From the NCBI RefSeq assembly GCF_900114435.1, contig NZ_FOZK01000003.1:62001-126000 (forward strand): DNA of 64,000 bases, given 5' to 3'. Shown here in pieces: positions 35,150-46,671 of the stretch. Under the pieces are notes generated by a model. That model did not search any database. It was not told the DNA's origin and was given only the letters and a program-made list of their open reading frames with translations. Every line of letters starts with the position of its first letter. Within the stretch, counting starts at the first letter, position 1. The stretch is from Halomicrobium zhouii (GTDB lineage: Archaea; Halobacteriota; Halobacteria; Halobacteriales; Haloarculaceae). The translations under genes were made by a program, and so were the position numbers.

Positions 35150-36106
35150 CTAGGGAATCGGCTCGAACCCGGACAGGTCCCGGTTCCCGTCGCGATGCTG
35201 TTCGAGGTAGTAGGTGACCCCTGGCTGGTGAGCGGCGCCGACGACCAGGTGGACCTCGTCGGCGTCGTCGGCGTGGTACAGCGCGTAGTCGGCCATCCGC
35301 TCGTTGCGCGCGTGCGTGACCAGTTCGAGTTCGGGGTCGTGGCGGCGCAACCACTCGCGTTCGACCGGCTGGGGGAGGAATCGTCGCTCGTAGTAGCGCT
35401 GCAGGTCGGGGAGGTACGCGGGGTTCGCCGCAGCGAGCCGCCGCTTGCGGAACGACTCGAAGTCCTCGCCGGTGGCCATCGATTCCTTGTTCGTCAGGAG
35501 CGAGGACGCGACGTCGCCGAGCGCGCGGCGAACGGCGTTCTGTTCGACCGCCGCGTCTGATTCGATGAGTGAGAACACGCGAGTGCGAAGGCGGTCGGTG
35601 AACGACTCCACGTCTTCCGAGAGGCTATCGAAACCCGGCGTGAGCACGTCGGCGACGCGGCTGCTTTCCTCGAGGGCCTCGCGTTCGGCCATGGCCCACC
35701 GGTAGTCGTCCATCTCGCACACCGCGTCGAAGTCAGCGAAGTACATCGAACGCACGCCCTGTTCGCAGAACACCGCTGCGTCGTCGGCGACGAGGCGGGC
35801 CACGTGGGCACGGAGAAAGCGGCGCTCTGCGTCGGTATCGGCGTGCGTGATGCCGTGGACGTGGAACTCGGTGTCGTCGATGGCGACGGAGTTGCCCGGG
35901 AGTCCGCTGTCGCTGCCTCCGCTCGCGGCCAGTTCTTTCGTGCGGAGTTCGTTCCAGATTCGCTTGGCAGCGAAGTAGGCGGCGTGCTCGGAATCGACGC
36001 CCGTGAGCGGAACGAGATCGGCCAGCGACCCGGCCCGTCGGAGGGCTCTGAGCCGATACTGCTCGGCGTTCGTGAGCCGCCGTCGTTCGCCCCGCTCGAC
36101 TGTCAT
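35150..36106 (-). CDS. TraB/TIKI-like protein, uncertain
   Basis: 318 residues, soluble, no signal peptide. HVHGITHADTDAERRFLRAHVARLVADDAAVFCEQGVRSMYFADF is arranged like the TraB/PrgY/TIKI pattern (a GxxH-type motif then a Glu/Gln site), and the tail HLVVGAAHQPGVTYYLEQHRDG resembles the second His-containing region. Such proteins can be protease-like. It is on the opposite strand to leu/ilv genes. Leaderless start ATG 36106 with TATAAA at 36131-36136. Confidence 0.6.
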   Translation of the reverse strand: MTVERGERRRLTNAEQYRLRALRRAGSLADLVPLTGVDSEHAAYFAAKRIWNELRTKELAASGGSDSGLPGNSVAIDDTEFHVHGITHADTDAERRFLRAHVARLVADDAAVFCEQGVRSMYFADFDAVCEMDDYRWAMAEREALEESSRVADVLTPGFDSLSEDVESFTDRLRTRVFSLIESDAAVEQNAVRRALGDVASSLLTNKESMATGEDFESFRKRRLAAANPAYLPDLQRYYERRFLPQPVEREWLRRHDPELELVTHARNERMADYALYHADDADEVHLVVGAAHQPGVTYYLEQHRDGNRDLSGFEPIP

Positions 36107-36127
36107 CGGTGCCTGTTGTGTCTGTGG

Positions 36128-36137
36128 AATTATAAAT
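36128..36137 (-). promoter_or_regulatory. TATA-like box for the TraB-like gene
   Basis: AATTATAAAT, centre 27 bases from ATG 36106. Confidence 0.55.
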
Positions 36138-36429
36138 CGTCTGGCCACAGAACGGGAAAGGCCCGGAAGACGCCGTAAGAGGGGGCATTTTAGTCCGAAC
36201 TGGATGTAATAGATGTATCAGTGAGGACTAGTTGGAGAGGATGGAATTCGCTGCGTGTCGGGACGCGCGTGCGGGTCTCTGCCACTCCCTCGCAATTACT
36301 AAATCCCAGGTGCGACCACAACGAATCGAAAGGTCGATGCCGAGATGAGTACGTATCGTTTCACGTCTGTGCTGGCTGGACAGGGGGACGTAGCCGCCGC
36401 GCTGCGACGGCAGCGGAGGGCGCCCTAGC
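36138..36429. other. Divergent promoter region before the ABC exporter
   Basis: About 290 bases without a gene, holding a short TAGTCC/GGACTA inverted repeat (36195 and 36228 areas) and mixed AT-rich tracts. I see no ORF and no known operator. Confidence 0.4.
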
Positions 36430-38327
<1,898 letters not shown>

Positions 38328-38331
<4 letters not shown>

Positions 38332-40286
38332 GTGACGACGGCGAGTCGGGCGAGCGGCCAGACGACATCGCCGACGCCGCGGAGACCGGCTGGCCGCTGG
38401 TGAACCTGATCTGGTCTCAGGGACGGACGCAACTACCGTACCTGGGTGTGAGCGTCTCGTCGCTGGCCGTTTCGACCGCGCTGGACATGGCCGACATCTT
38501 CGTCCTCGGCATCGCTATCGACGCGATGTTCAACGGGCAGGTGTACGCGCTCCCCCTGGTTCCCGACGCCTTGATTCCCCCGGAAAGTGACCGGATCGGA
38601 CAGCTCTGGTTCACTTTCTACCTGCTGCTCGGGATGAAGGTGGCCGACATCCTCGCGGCGAACCTGAGCCAGGTCACCCGGAACATCTTCGCCCAGCGGT
38701 TCCTCCACGGGCTCCGGATCGACGCGTTCGACACCGCGACGGGGCTCGAACTGGGCTTCTTCGAGGACAGCCGCACGGGCGACGTGATGAGCGTGCTCAA
38801 CAACGACGTCAACACGCTCGAACGGTTCCTCACCCGCGGCATCACCGGCACGACGCGGGTGGTCGTGGTGCTCGTCACGTCGATGGGCCTGATGGTCCTG
38901 CTGAACTGGCAGCTGGCGCTGTTCGTGCTCGCGGCGGCCCCGCTCATCGCCGGCGTCAACTGGTGGTTCTCACGGGTACTCGAACGCCTCCAGGACGTCG
39001 TCCGGTCGGAAGTGGGCGACCTGAACGCGCGCCTGGAGACGACGCTCAGCGGCATCGACGTGATCAAGGCCTTCGCGGCCGAGCCGTTCGAGAGCGAGCG
39101 CGTCGCCGAAAGCTCCCGTGAACACAGGGACGCGCGGTGGGGCGTCAAACGCATCTCGGCCCGGCACCGCCCGTCGATGCGACTCATCTCCGGCGCGTCG
39201 CTCCTCGTCACGTTCGTCGTCGGTTCGGTCTGGGTTATCGACGGCGCGCCGCTCTGGTTCACCGGGACGCTCACGGCCGGCGAGCTGATCCCGTTCCTGT
39301 TCTACATGCAGCAGCTGACGGGCCCAATGCGTTGGGTGGCCGGCGTCATCGAGACGTTCAAGAGCGCCAAGGCGGCCGCCAAGCGCATCGTCGGCCTCCG
39401 GGACGTCGACCGACGGATCGACGACGCTGGCAAAGCGGAACTCGGGGTCGTCGACGGCGCCGTCGAGTACGACGACGTCGTGTTCAGCTATCCCGGAAGC
39501 AGTGGGGGAGGTGATGCCGACGATGAACCCGAGCGCGTCCTCGACGAAATCTCGTTCGACGTCGACGCCGGCCGGACGGTCGGCATCGTGGGCTCGACCG
39601 GCGCAGGAAAGTCCACCCTGATCAAACTCCTGCTCAGGTTCTACGACGTTGACTCGGGGGCGGTCCGCGTCGACGGCACGGACGTCCGCGAGGTGACCCC
39701 CGAGCGCCTCCGGCGGTCCATCGGCTACGTCAACCAGGACCCGTTCCTGTTCAACGGGACCGTGGCTGAGAACGTCGCCTACGGGCTGCACGTGGACGGG
39801 CTGTCTGACGAGGAGACCCGGGCGGCCGTCGAACGCGCCGCGAAGGAAGCTGGCGCTCACGAGTTCGTCGAGCGACTCCCCGAAGGGTACGACACCGAGG
39901 TCGGCGAGCGGGGGACGAAGCTCTCCGGCGGCCAGCGACAGCGCATCGCTATCGCCCGCGCTGTCGTCGGCGATCCCTCCATCCTCGTCTTCGACGAGGC
40001 GACGAGTCACGTCGACAACGAGACGGAGGTGCTCATCCAGGAGAACCTGGACGACCTGACGGCCGACCGGACGACGTTCGTCATCGCACACCGCCTCTCG
40101 ACTGTCCGCGAGGCCGACCGCATCCTCGTCCTCGACGACGGCGAACTGGTCGAAGACGGGACCCACGACGAACTACTGGCGGCCGACGGCACGTACGCCA
40201 ACCTCTGGCGGGTGCAGGTCGGCAACGTCGAGGCGCTTCCCGACGACTTCGTCGAGCAGGCCCGCGTCGGCGGTGACGACGACTGA
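38328..40286 (+). CDS. ABC exporter half-transporter (second of pair)
   Basis: 652 residues, paralogous to its neighbour. Membrane domain with helices near 40-65, 90-110 and 170-215 ([28 protein letters not shown]), and an ATPase with [33 protein letters not shown] and [15 protein letters not shown]. Both ATP sites of the pair look canonical. Ends 97 bases before leuB. Confidence 0.94.
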
Positions 40287-40383
40287 CGCCGCTGGCGTCG
40301 GGGCCGGCCGAACGCGCAGGCCCGACGAACGTCGCGGCTCCCACATCGATACCCTCTTTTCACGTCCCGGTCGACTCTGGAAC

Positions 40384-41364
40384 ATGACTCACGAGATCGC
40401 CGTGATCCCCGGCGACGGCATCGGACAGGAAGTGACGCCCGCCGCCGTCGAGGTACTGGAGGCACTGGACGTCGACTTCGACTTCGTGGAGGGCGACGCC
40501 GGCGACGCGGTAAAGGCCGAGACCGGCGAGGCGCTCCCCCAGGCAACCCGCAAGATGGCTGCCGATGCCGACGCGACGCTGTTCGGCGCGGCCGGCGAGA
40601 CCGCCGCCGACGTCATCCTCCCGCTCCGGGAGGTCGTCGGCTCGTTCGCCAACGTCCGGCCGGCCGTCTCCTACCCCGGCCTCGACGCCGTCCAGCCGGA
40701 CACCGACATCGTCTTCGTCCGCGAGAACACCGAGGGCGTCTACTCCGGTATCGAGGACGAGATCACCGAGGGCGTGCGGACGCTCACCCGCGTCGTCACC
40801 GAGGAGGCCTCCCGCGACATCGCCGAGTTCGGCTTCGACTACGCCAAGCAGAACGGCTTCGACGACGTCACCATCGCGCACAAGGCCAACGTCATGCGCG
40901 AGACGGACGGTCTCTTCCTGGAGACGGCCGAAGCAGTCGCCGAAGAGCGAGGCGCGGACTACGACACCGCGCTGATGGACGCGCTCGCGATGCACCTCGT
41001 CATGCATCCCGAGGACTACGGCGTCGTCATCTGCCCGAACCTCGCCGGTGACATGCTCTCGGACCTGGCTGCCGGCCTCGTCGGCGGCCTGGGCCTGCTC
41101 CCCAGCGCCAACGTCGGCGAGGAGAACGCGCTGTTCGAACCGGTCCACGGTAGCGCGCCGGACATCGCCGGCCAGGGCGTCGCCAACCCGTCCGCGATGA
41201 TCCTCTCGGCCGCGATGTTGCTCGACCACCTGGGCTACGACGACGAGGGCGACCGCGTCCGAGCGGCCGTGGAAGGGGTTCTCGACGAGGGCCCGCGAAC
41301 GCCGGACCTCGGCGGCGACGCGAGCACGGACGAGGTGACCTCGGCGGTTCTCGACCGGCTCTGA
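40384..41364 (+). CDS. leuB: 3-isopropylmalate dehydrogenase
   Basis: Oxidative decarboxylation of 3-isopropylmalate to 2-oxoisocaproate with NAD. 326 residues starting [22 protein letters not shown], with [16 protein letters not shown], the catalytic [20 protein letters not shown], and [35 protein letters not shown]. This completes the Leu branch, but the gene is 5.3 kb from leuD, past an ABC pair and a TraB-like gene. Confidence 0.96.
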   Translation: MTHEIAVIPGDGIGQEVTPAAVEVLEALDVDFDFVEGDAGDAVKAETGEALPQATRKMAADADATLFGAAGETAADVILPLREVVGSFANVRPAVSYPGLDAVQPDTDIVFVRENTEGVYSGIEDEITEGVRTLTRVVTEEASRDIAEFGFDYAKQNGFDDVTIAHKANVMRETDGLFLETAEAVAEERGADYDTALMDALAMHLVMHPEDYGVVICPNLAGDMLSDLAAGLVGGLGLLPSANVGEENALFEPVHGSAPDIAGQGVANPSAMILSAAMLLDHLGYDDEGDRVRAAVEGVLDEGPRTPDLGGDASTDEVTSAVLDRL

Positions 41365-41481
41365 CGCCGGGACAACCCGATCTCTCGGCCCGACTGCTGG
41401 ACCGAACCGACGGCAAACCGTATACCGGGGCCGGACGAAGCAACGCGCGATGGCCATCCCGCGTTCCACGGAGGGACCACC

Positions 41482-42390
41482 GTGATTCTGACCGTCACCT
41501 ACAACCCCGCCGTCGACCAGACGCTCCACTTCGACGGTGAACTGGCGCCGGGAACCGTCAGCCGCGCCGCGGACGCCCGGTACGACCCCGGCGGCAAGGG
41601 AATCAACGTCTCGCAGTACCTCGACGCGCTGAACACAGAGACGGTAGCGACTGGACTCCTCGGTGGGTTCACCGGGCGGTTCGTCGCCGATGCCCTGGCC
41701 CGCGACGGGATCGAGGCCGACTTCGTCGACGTCGAGGAGCGGACGCGTCTCAATACGACGGCCCTCGCCGCCGACGGGGAGTACAAGCTCAACCAGGACG
41801 GGCCACGGGTTCCGGCGTCGGCCGTCGACGACCTGCTGGCGATCCTCGACGAACACGACCCGGAACGGGTTCACGTCGCCGGGAGCCTGCCGCCCGGACT
41901 CGGTGTCGACGCTATCGACGCCGTCGCGACAGCGGGCGCGTGGGAGACGTCCGTCGACGTCTACGGCGACCTGCTCGCCGCCGTGGACGGCGAACACGAA
42001 CTGTGCACGCCGAACCGGTCGGAACTCGGGGAGGCGACTGGAAGGGACGTTTCGACCCTCGACGGCTGTGTGACCGCTGCGGAGCGGCTCCGAGACCGCG
42101 GGTTCGAACGCGTGCTGGCCTCGCTGGGGGCCGAGGGCGCGTTCTATTCCGGCCCCGACGGCGTACTCGTCGCGGACGCCCTCGACGCCGACGTGGTCGA
42201 CACTGTCGGGGCGGGCGACTCGCTCGCCGCCGGCTACCTGGCCGCTATCGACGCGGGAGAATCGACGGAGAGCGCCCTCCGGAACGGGATCGCCGTCGCG
42301 TCGGCAGTGGTCGAACGGTCGGGCACGAGCGTGCCGACCTTCGAGAGAGTCGCCACGCGCAGGAAGGCACTCGAACTCCGGCGGTACTAG
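41482..42390 (+). CDS. 1-phosphofructokinase (PfkB family)
   Basis: 302 residues from GTG 41482. TVTYNPAVDQTLHF at the start, YDPGGKGINVSQYLDAL, the ATP/anion-hole ending DTVGAGDSLAAGYLAAID and catalytic Asp in GAGD are PfkB hallmarks. The MILTVTYNPAVDQTL start strongly resembles FruK-type kinases that phosphorylate fructose-1-phosphate. No PTS genes lie beside it, so the sugar source is unclear. Confidence 0.88.
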   Translation: MILTVTYNPAVDQTLHFDGELAPGTVSRAADARYDPGGKGINVSQYLDALNTETVATGLLGGFTGRFVADALARDGIEADFVDVEERTRLNTTALAADGEYKLNQDGPRVPASAVDDLLAILDEHDPERVHVAGSLPPGLGVDAIDAVATAGAWETSVDVYGDLLAAVDGEHELCTPNRSELGEATGRDVSTLDGCVTAAERLRDRGFERVLASLGAEGAFYSGPDGVLVADALDADVVDTVGAGDSLAAGYLAAIDAGESTESALRNGIAVASAVVERSGTSVPTFERVATRRKALELRRY

Positions 42391-42408
42391 ACCGCTTCGC
42401 GTGGTGGG

Positions 42409-43533
42409 TTAGAACTTCTCCCCGTACCCATCGAGGAACGACCGGACGTCCGTCAGCGACGGTGGCTCGCCAGTCCGGACGAAGTGGCCGGCCACGGCAT
42501 TTCCGACGGCCGCGGCCGCGCCGGGGTCCATCCCCTCGACGAGGGCGAGCGCGAGACCGGCGTTGAAGTGGTCGCCCGAACTCGTCGTCAGTTCCGGGTC
42601 GTCGACGACGGGCACGGACACCTGGTGCGTTCCGTCCTCGCTCACGACGACCGACACTTCCAGTCCGTGGCAGACGACCATCGCGACGTCGAGGGCGTCG
42701 AAGACGGCTTCGGCGTCGCCCGCGGGGCCCGGGTCAGATTCCTCTCGCTCACCGTAGGTGTCGGCGAGGACCTCGGTCTCGGCTCGATTCGCGGTGAGGA
42801 CGACCCGGGCGACGTCGTGCAGCTCGCCGAGCGCGTCGCGGCCGGCCCGGAGTCGCCCGGGGTCGAGTTTCCTGACGTCGCCCGGGTCGACGACGACCGT
42901 CTCGGGTGGGTCCCCCAGTTCCGGCCAGAGTTCCCTGAGGCCAGCGACCAGGTCGGGGAGGTTCGGCGTCTCCGCCCAGTAACCGGCGCCGAAGAGTCGC
43001 GCGCCGTCGAGCCGGTTCGCCAGCGTCTCGCGACCGACGCGGTCACGGAGGCGGCCCCAGTCGAGTTCCATCGAGTCGCCGTTCTCGATGAGCAGCAGCT
43101 TCCCGTCGTCGAACTCGACGGCGTCGGTGTATCCAGGTTCGCCGAGCGTGTGGAGCTCGTAGTCGGCGAACTCCCGCTCGAACGGTTCCAGGATGGGGTC
43201 GCCGTACATTCCGACGAGGACGGGGTCGAAGCCCCACTTCCCGAAGGCGCGGCCGAGGTGGCAGGTGTGGCCGCCCGTCCGCGTTCCGCGCTGGATCCAC
43301 TCGAAGGAGAGCGAGCTGTCCGCGGCGACGGAGGCCGCGACGCGGTCACTGAACCCCGCAAGTTCGTCGAGTCGGTCGTGCGTGTCGGGGTCCCGACGGT
43401 CGGCGACGATCTCGCGGACCTGGTCGACGAAGCCGTCGAAGCCGAACACGACGCGACCGCCCGGGAGCGTGGCGGGGAACTGCTCGACCGCGTCGGCGAC
43501 CGCACCGGCGGTATCCTCGTCGAACGTCGTCAT
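42409..43533 (-). CDS. PfkB-superfamily sugar/nucleoside kinase
   Basis: 374 residues, longer than FruK. FGFDGFVDQVREIVADRRD, the substrate lid area HTCHLGRAFGKWGFDPVLVGMYG, and TSSGDHFNAGLALALVEGM with the catalytic GDHFN segment identify the superfamily. The C-terminus has VGNAVAGHFVRTGEPP. Substrate unknown. It is convergent with fruK-like kinase, 18 bases apart. Confidence 0.85.
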   Translation of the reverse strand: MTTFDEDTAGAVADAVEQFPATLPGGRVVFGFDGFVDQVREIVADRRDPDTHDRLDELAGFSDRVAASVAADSSLSFEWIQRGTRTGGHTCHLGRAFGKWGFDPVLVGMYGDPILEPFEREFADYELHTLGEPGYTDAVEFDDGKLLLIENGDSMELDWGRLRDRVGRETLANRLDGARLFGAGYWAETPNLPDLVAGLRELWPELGDPPETVVVDPGDVRKLDPGRLRAGRDALGELHDVARVVLTANRAETEVLADTYGEREESDPGPAGDAEAVFDALDVAMVVCHGLEVSVVVSEDGTHQVSVPVVDDPELTTSSGDHFNAGLALALVEGMDPGAAAAVGNAVAGHFVRTGEPPSLTDVRSFLDGYGEKF

Positions 43534-43652
43534 ATCCTGTGCATCTCGTGGACTCCATTAGAGCGCTTCGCTGCCGGACGGACCGAGGGGAGCAGGCGCC
43601 GTGGGCACGTCGGCCACGCGATTAAGTGAGTCCGGCCCGTCGTTCCACACGT

Positions 43653-43802
43653 ATGCCAACCGTCGAACTCGACGAGGAGACGGTCGAGCGGCTCGAACAG
43701 CTCCGTGTCGAAGACGAGTCCTACGACGAGATAGTCACTGAACTGATCAACATCTACGAGGCCGAGGAGCTGACGATGTTCCACGCCGGGGACGAGTACT
43801 AG
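43653..43802 (+). CDS. Small ribbon-helix-helix-like or antitoxin-like protein
   Basis: 49 residues, MPTVELDEETVERLEQLRVEDESYDEIVTELI..., with a strand then helix of RHH/antitoxin type. The end TAG overlaps the next gene's stop (shared CTAG), so the two genes are convergent. No toxin is recognised next to it. Confidence 0.72.
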   Translation: MPTVELDEETVERLEQLRVEDESYDEIVTELINIYEAEELTMFHAGDEY

Positions 43803-44242
43803 CCCTGCGCGCGCTTGCAGACGCTCTCCCAGCGACCGCTGGATTCCAGTCGTTCCTGGAGGCGGTCGCAGTAGTCGGTCGCCAGGTCGGTGGCCTCGTC
43901 GAGGCGCTCCTGGTCGCTTCCGCCACTACCACCGCCGAGCCCGAGCGCGCCTTTCACCGAATCCATCAGTCCGCCGCTGGAGTCCGATGACTGTGACCCG
44001 CCGCCCATGGCGCCTGGCTGTTCGAGGTTGTCCAGTTCGGGGATGATCGTCGGCACGCTGGACGTGTCGGGGACGAGCGTGGCCTGGTCCGGCGTCTCAG
44101 GGTCCTCTATTTCGAAATCGAGCGCCGTCATCACGAGCCCCCACTGCTGGCGGTTGAACGACGAGGCCTCGACTCTGTCGGCGAACTCCTGGTCGAGTTG
44201 CATCCGCTCGCCGGCGATCATGCCGGTCCAGTCGTCTGACAT
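43799..44242 (-). CDS. DUF5799-like haloarchaeal protein
   Basis: 147 residues: MSDDWTGMIAGERMQLDQEFADRVEASSFNRQQWGLVMTALDFEI, with a Gly/Ser-rich central linker (GGGSQSSDSSGG...) and a C-terminal charged helix (ERLDEATDLATDYCDRLQERLESSGRWESVCKRAQG). Fits a haloarchaea-only family I recall as DUF5799. Soluble, no motif of known activity. Confidence 0.8.
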   Translation of the reverse strand: MSDDWTGMIAGERMQLDQEFADRVEASSFNRQQWGLVMTALDFEIEDPETPDQATLVPDTSSVPTIIPELDNLEQPGAMGGGSQSSDSSGGLMDSVKGALGLGGGSGGSDQERLDEATDLATDYCDRLQERLESSGRWESVCKRAQG

Positions 44243-44336
44243 GGGCAGACCTTGGCCTGGCGGCCCTATCAGCGTTTCCCGAAGATCCAACGCTCAGTTG
44301 ACGTGAACCGCGAAAAAGACAGTGCGTCGAACCGAC

Positions 44337-44732
44337 CTAGACGCCGCTCTCGATCGAGATGTCGGCGTGGAGTTCCTCGCGTAGCGCGTCGTGGACGTGG
44401 CAGATCTCCTCGCCCAGTTCGACGACCTCCTGCTCGTCGTCGCCCAGGTCCTCCTCGACGCGGAGGTCGAAGCGGATGGCGGAGACGTCGTCGTCCTCGT
44501 CGAGGTCGGCCTCGACGTCGATCTCGATCTCGCCGATGTCGTCGTAGCCGGTCTGGTCCGCGGCGACGCGGAGCGCCGGGAGGTAACAGGAGGCGTAGTC
44601 GGCGACGAGTACTTGCTGTGCCGACGGTCCGTCCTCCCCGAGGGCGTCGACGGTGAGTTCCCACTCGTCGTCGATGACGTTGTTGGCGGTGTAGCCCTCC
44701 TCGCACGTGCTGGTGACTTCGATGTCTGTCAT
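44337..44732 (-). CDS. OsmC family peroxidase-like protein
   Basis: 131 residues. The two OsmC/Ohr cysteines are in ADYASCYLPALRVAADQTG (~50) and EEICHVHDALREEL (~110), with the usual spacing. OsmC/Ohr proteins reduce organic hydroperoxides. Start ATG 44732 gives MTDIEVTSTCEEGYTANNV, dropping an upstream frame over the promoter. Confidence 0.9.
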   Translation of the reverse strand: MTDIEVTSTCEEGYTANNVIDDEWELTVDALGEDGPSAQQVLVADYASCYLPALRVAADQTGYDDIGEIEIDVEADLDEDDDVSAIRFDLRVEEDLGDDEQEVVELGEEICHVHDALREELHADISIESGV

Positions 44733-44830
44733 TGCGTCCGGGTGGACGACCCCCTCCCCCCTAAACGTTGTCAGATCCGACGCGAGGTGGACGACCATAC
44801 GTCTGCCGGACCGCCCAATTTCGGGGAACA

Positions 44831-44858
44831 GGATTATTTGTTTAGAACCCTCTAATCC
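44831..44858. promoter_or_regulatory. Inverted repeat before the GDT1-like gene
   Basis: GGATTA (44831-44836) and TAATCC (44853-44858) enclose TTAGA-ACCC-TCTAA (44842-44855). The nested palindrome overlaps an AT-rich TATA-like ATTATTT (44834-44840). Metal-repressor (DtxR/SirR type) operators are AT-rich palindromes and would fit a metal transporter. Confidence 0.45.
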
Positions 44859-44871
44859 GATCCATAGTCGT

Positions 44872-44928
44872 ATGATGGTTCCCACCAGAGTGTCCGTCGG
44901 AAACCAGCGGCGGGGTAGGTCGGCGTGA
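44872..44928 (+). CDS. 18-aa upstream ORF coupled to the GDT1-like gene
   Basis: ATGATGGTTCCC...GCGTGA encodes MMVPTRVSVGNQRRGRSA. Its TGA stop overlaps the GTG start of the transporter gene (GTGA). It starts near the predicted transcription start, so it may be the first-translated frame and control the transporter by coupling. Confidence 0.45.
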   Translation: MMVPTRVSVGNQRRGRSA

Positions 44929-45641
44929 CTGGCTGGCTGGAAGTCGCGACTATCGCATTCGTCACCCAGTTGCTGGTGTTACCCGGCGAGAAGGTCCAGT
45001 TCATCGTCGCGGCCTTGTCGACCCGGTACCATCCCCTCCTCGTGGTCAGCGCCGCCGCCAGCGCCTTCGCCGGCTGGACTGCCCTGGAAGTCGTGTTCGG
45101 GAGCCACCTTCAGTCGGCGCTGTCGCCGTTCGTCCTCGACCTGTTTACCGGTCTCCTGTTCTGCCTGTTCGCCGTCCTCCTGTACCGCTCCGCGCCGGGG
45201 CCGGACGAGGCGTCGTTCCAGACCGACGGCGGCGCGGTCGTCGGGAGCGACGGCGAACTCGACGTCCAGGTCCCCCTCCTGAACTGGGACGTCCCGAACG
45301 TTCTCGGCGGATTCGTCCCCATCTTCGCGTTGATGGCCTTCGGCGAGTTCGGGGACAAGACCCAGCTCGTGACCATCGGTCTCGCCGCCCAGTACTCTCA
45401 GGCATCGGCCATCTGGGCCGGCGAGATGGCGGCCATCGTCCCCGTCACGCTCGTCAACGCGTACTTCTTCCACCGCTTCGCCGCTCGCTTCGACCTCCGG
45501 AAGGCCCACTACGCCGGTGCTGCCCTGTTCTCGTTCTTCGGCTTCGACACGCTCCAGGCGACCCTGACCGGCGTCTCCCTCTGGGAACGACTCGTCGAGG
45601 CAGTCGCCGCTCTGGTCCTCTCGCTCGTACCGTTCGTCTGA
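44925..45641 (+). CDS. GDT1/TMEM165 (UPF0016) family divalent cation transporter
   Basis: 238 residues with six helices. GDT1 proteins have two ExGD(K/R)T(Q) motifs and export Mn or Ca. The second motif, ALMAFGEFGDKTQLV (~140), is intact, while the first position is LVLPGEKVQFIV, which lacks the Asp-Lys-Thr core. The transporter could therefore have asymmetric metal sites. Start GTG 44925 follows an upstream ORF. Confidence 0.85.
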   Translation: MTGWLEVATIAFVTQLLVLPGEKVQFIVAALSTRYHPLLVVSAAASAFAGWTALEVVFGSHLQSALSPFVLDLFTGLLFCLFAVLLYRSAPGPDEASFQTDGGAVVGSDGELDVQVPLLNWDVPNVLGGFVPIFALMAFGEFGDKTQLVTIGLAAQYSQASAIWAGEMAAIVPVTLVNAYFFHRFAARFDLRKAHYAGAALFSFFGFDTLQATLTGVSLWERLVEAVAALVLSLVPFV

Positions 45642-45699
45642 GGGCCGGCAGGCCGCCGCCGGGCGGACATTCAAGTCCCGGCCGTGCAAATTCCAGCGT

Positions 45700-46599
45700 A
45701 TGACAGCAGTCGGATTCGTCGGACTCGGAGCGATGGGCGCGCCGATGGCGTGGAACCTGGTCGACAGCGGGTTCGACCTGACGGTGTACAACCGCACCAC
45801 CGAGCGCGAGCGACCGTTCGCCGAAGCGGGCGTCAGCGTCGCCGACTCACCGAAGCACCTCACGGAGCGAGTCGACGTCGTCTGCCTGATAGTCTCGGAC
45901 GGCGACGCGGTCGCGGAGGTACTCGACCGCGACCTGGGCATCCTCGCCGGCGTCGACGAGGAGACGACCGTCGTCCAGATGAGCACCATCGGCCACGACG
46001 AGACGGCGGCCGCAGCGGACGCTGTCACCGACCGCGGCGGCCGGTTCGTCGACTGCCCGGTCTCCGGTACCGTCGGACCGGCGGAGGAGGGCACGCTCGT
46101 GGGCCTGGCCAGTGGCGACGAGGACGAGGTGGAATCCGTCCGACCGGTCCTCGAGACGACGTGCGACCCGGTCGTCTACTGCGGCGACGTCGGCCAGGGG
46201 ACGAACATGAAGCTCTTTATCAACCTCCTGCTGGGCGACGCGATGAGCGCCTTCGCCGAGGCGCTGACCTTCGGCGCGAACCGGGACCTCTCCGTCGAGG
46301 ACATGCTCACCGTCGTCGAGAACGGGGCGCTCGACTCGCCGCTGTTCTCGGCGAAGGGCGAGCAGATCGCAGACGGCGACTTCGCACCCAGGTTCCCCGC
46401 CGACTACCAGTTCAAGGACCTGAACCTGGCGCTCGACGCCGCCGGCGAGGACGGCGTTCCGATGGGCGTTACCGCTGCTGCGCGGGAACTGTTCAGCGCG
46501 GCGCGCGGGCGTGGGCACGGTGACGAGGACATGGCCGCCGTCGTCAGGCACCTGGAAGAAACGACCGGGGTCGAGGTTCGTTCCGACGACGAGGAGTGA
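45700..46599 (+). CDS. 3-hydroxyisobutyrate dehydrogenase-like (beta-hydroxyacid dehydrogenase)
   Basis: 299 residues. N-terminal GFVGLGAMGAPMAWNLVDSGFDL is the NAD(P)-binding motif and the substrate region is VDCPVSGTVGPAEEGTLVGL. The catalytic Lys lies in GQGTNMKLFINLLLGDAM. This is a class that reduces 3-hydroxyisobutyrate, tartronate semialdehyde or similar. Substrate not determined. Confidence 0.92.
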   Translation: MTAVGFVGLGAMGAPMAWNLVDSGFDLTVYNRTTERERPFAEAGVSVADSPKHLTERVDVVCLIVSDGDAVAEVLDRDLGILAGVDEETTVVQMSTIGHDETAAAADAVTDRGGRFVDCPVSGTVGPAEEGTLVGLASGDEDEVESVRPVLETTCDPVVYCGDVGQGTNMKLFINLLLGDAMSAFAEALTFGANRDLSVEDMLTVVENGALDSPLFSAKGEQIADGDFAPRFPADYQFKDLNLALDAAGEDGVPMGVTAAARELFSAARGRGHGDEDMAAVVRHLEETTGVEVRSDDEE

Positions 46600-46671
46600 A
46601 CCCCGCCACTGCATGCCGCGAAACGCGTCGTCGATTTCGTCCCTGCTAGCGACGCGAGAACGGGTGAGTCG

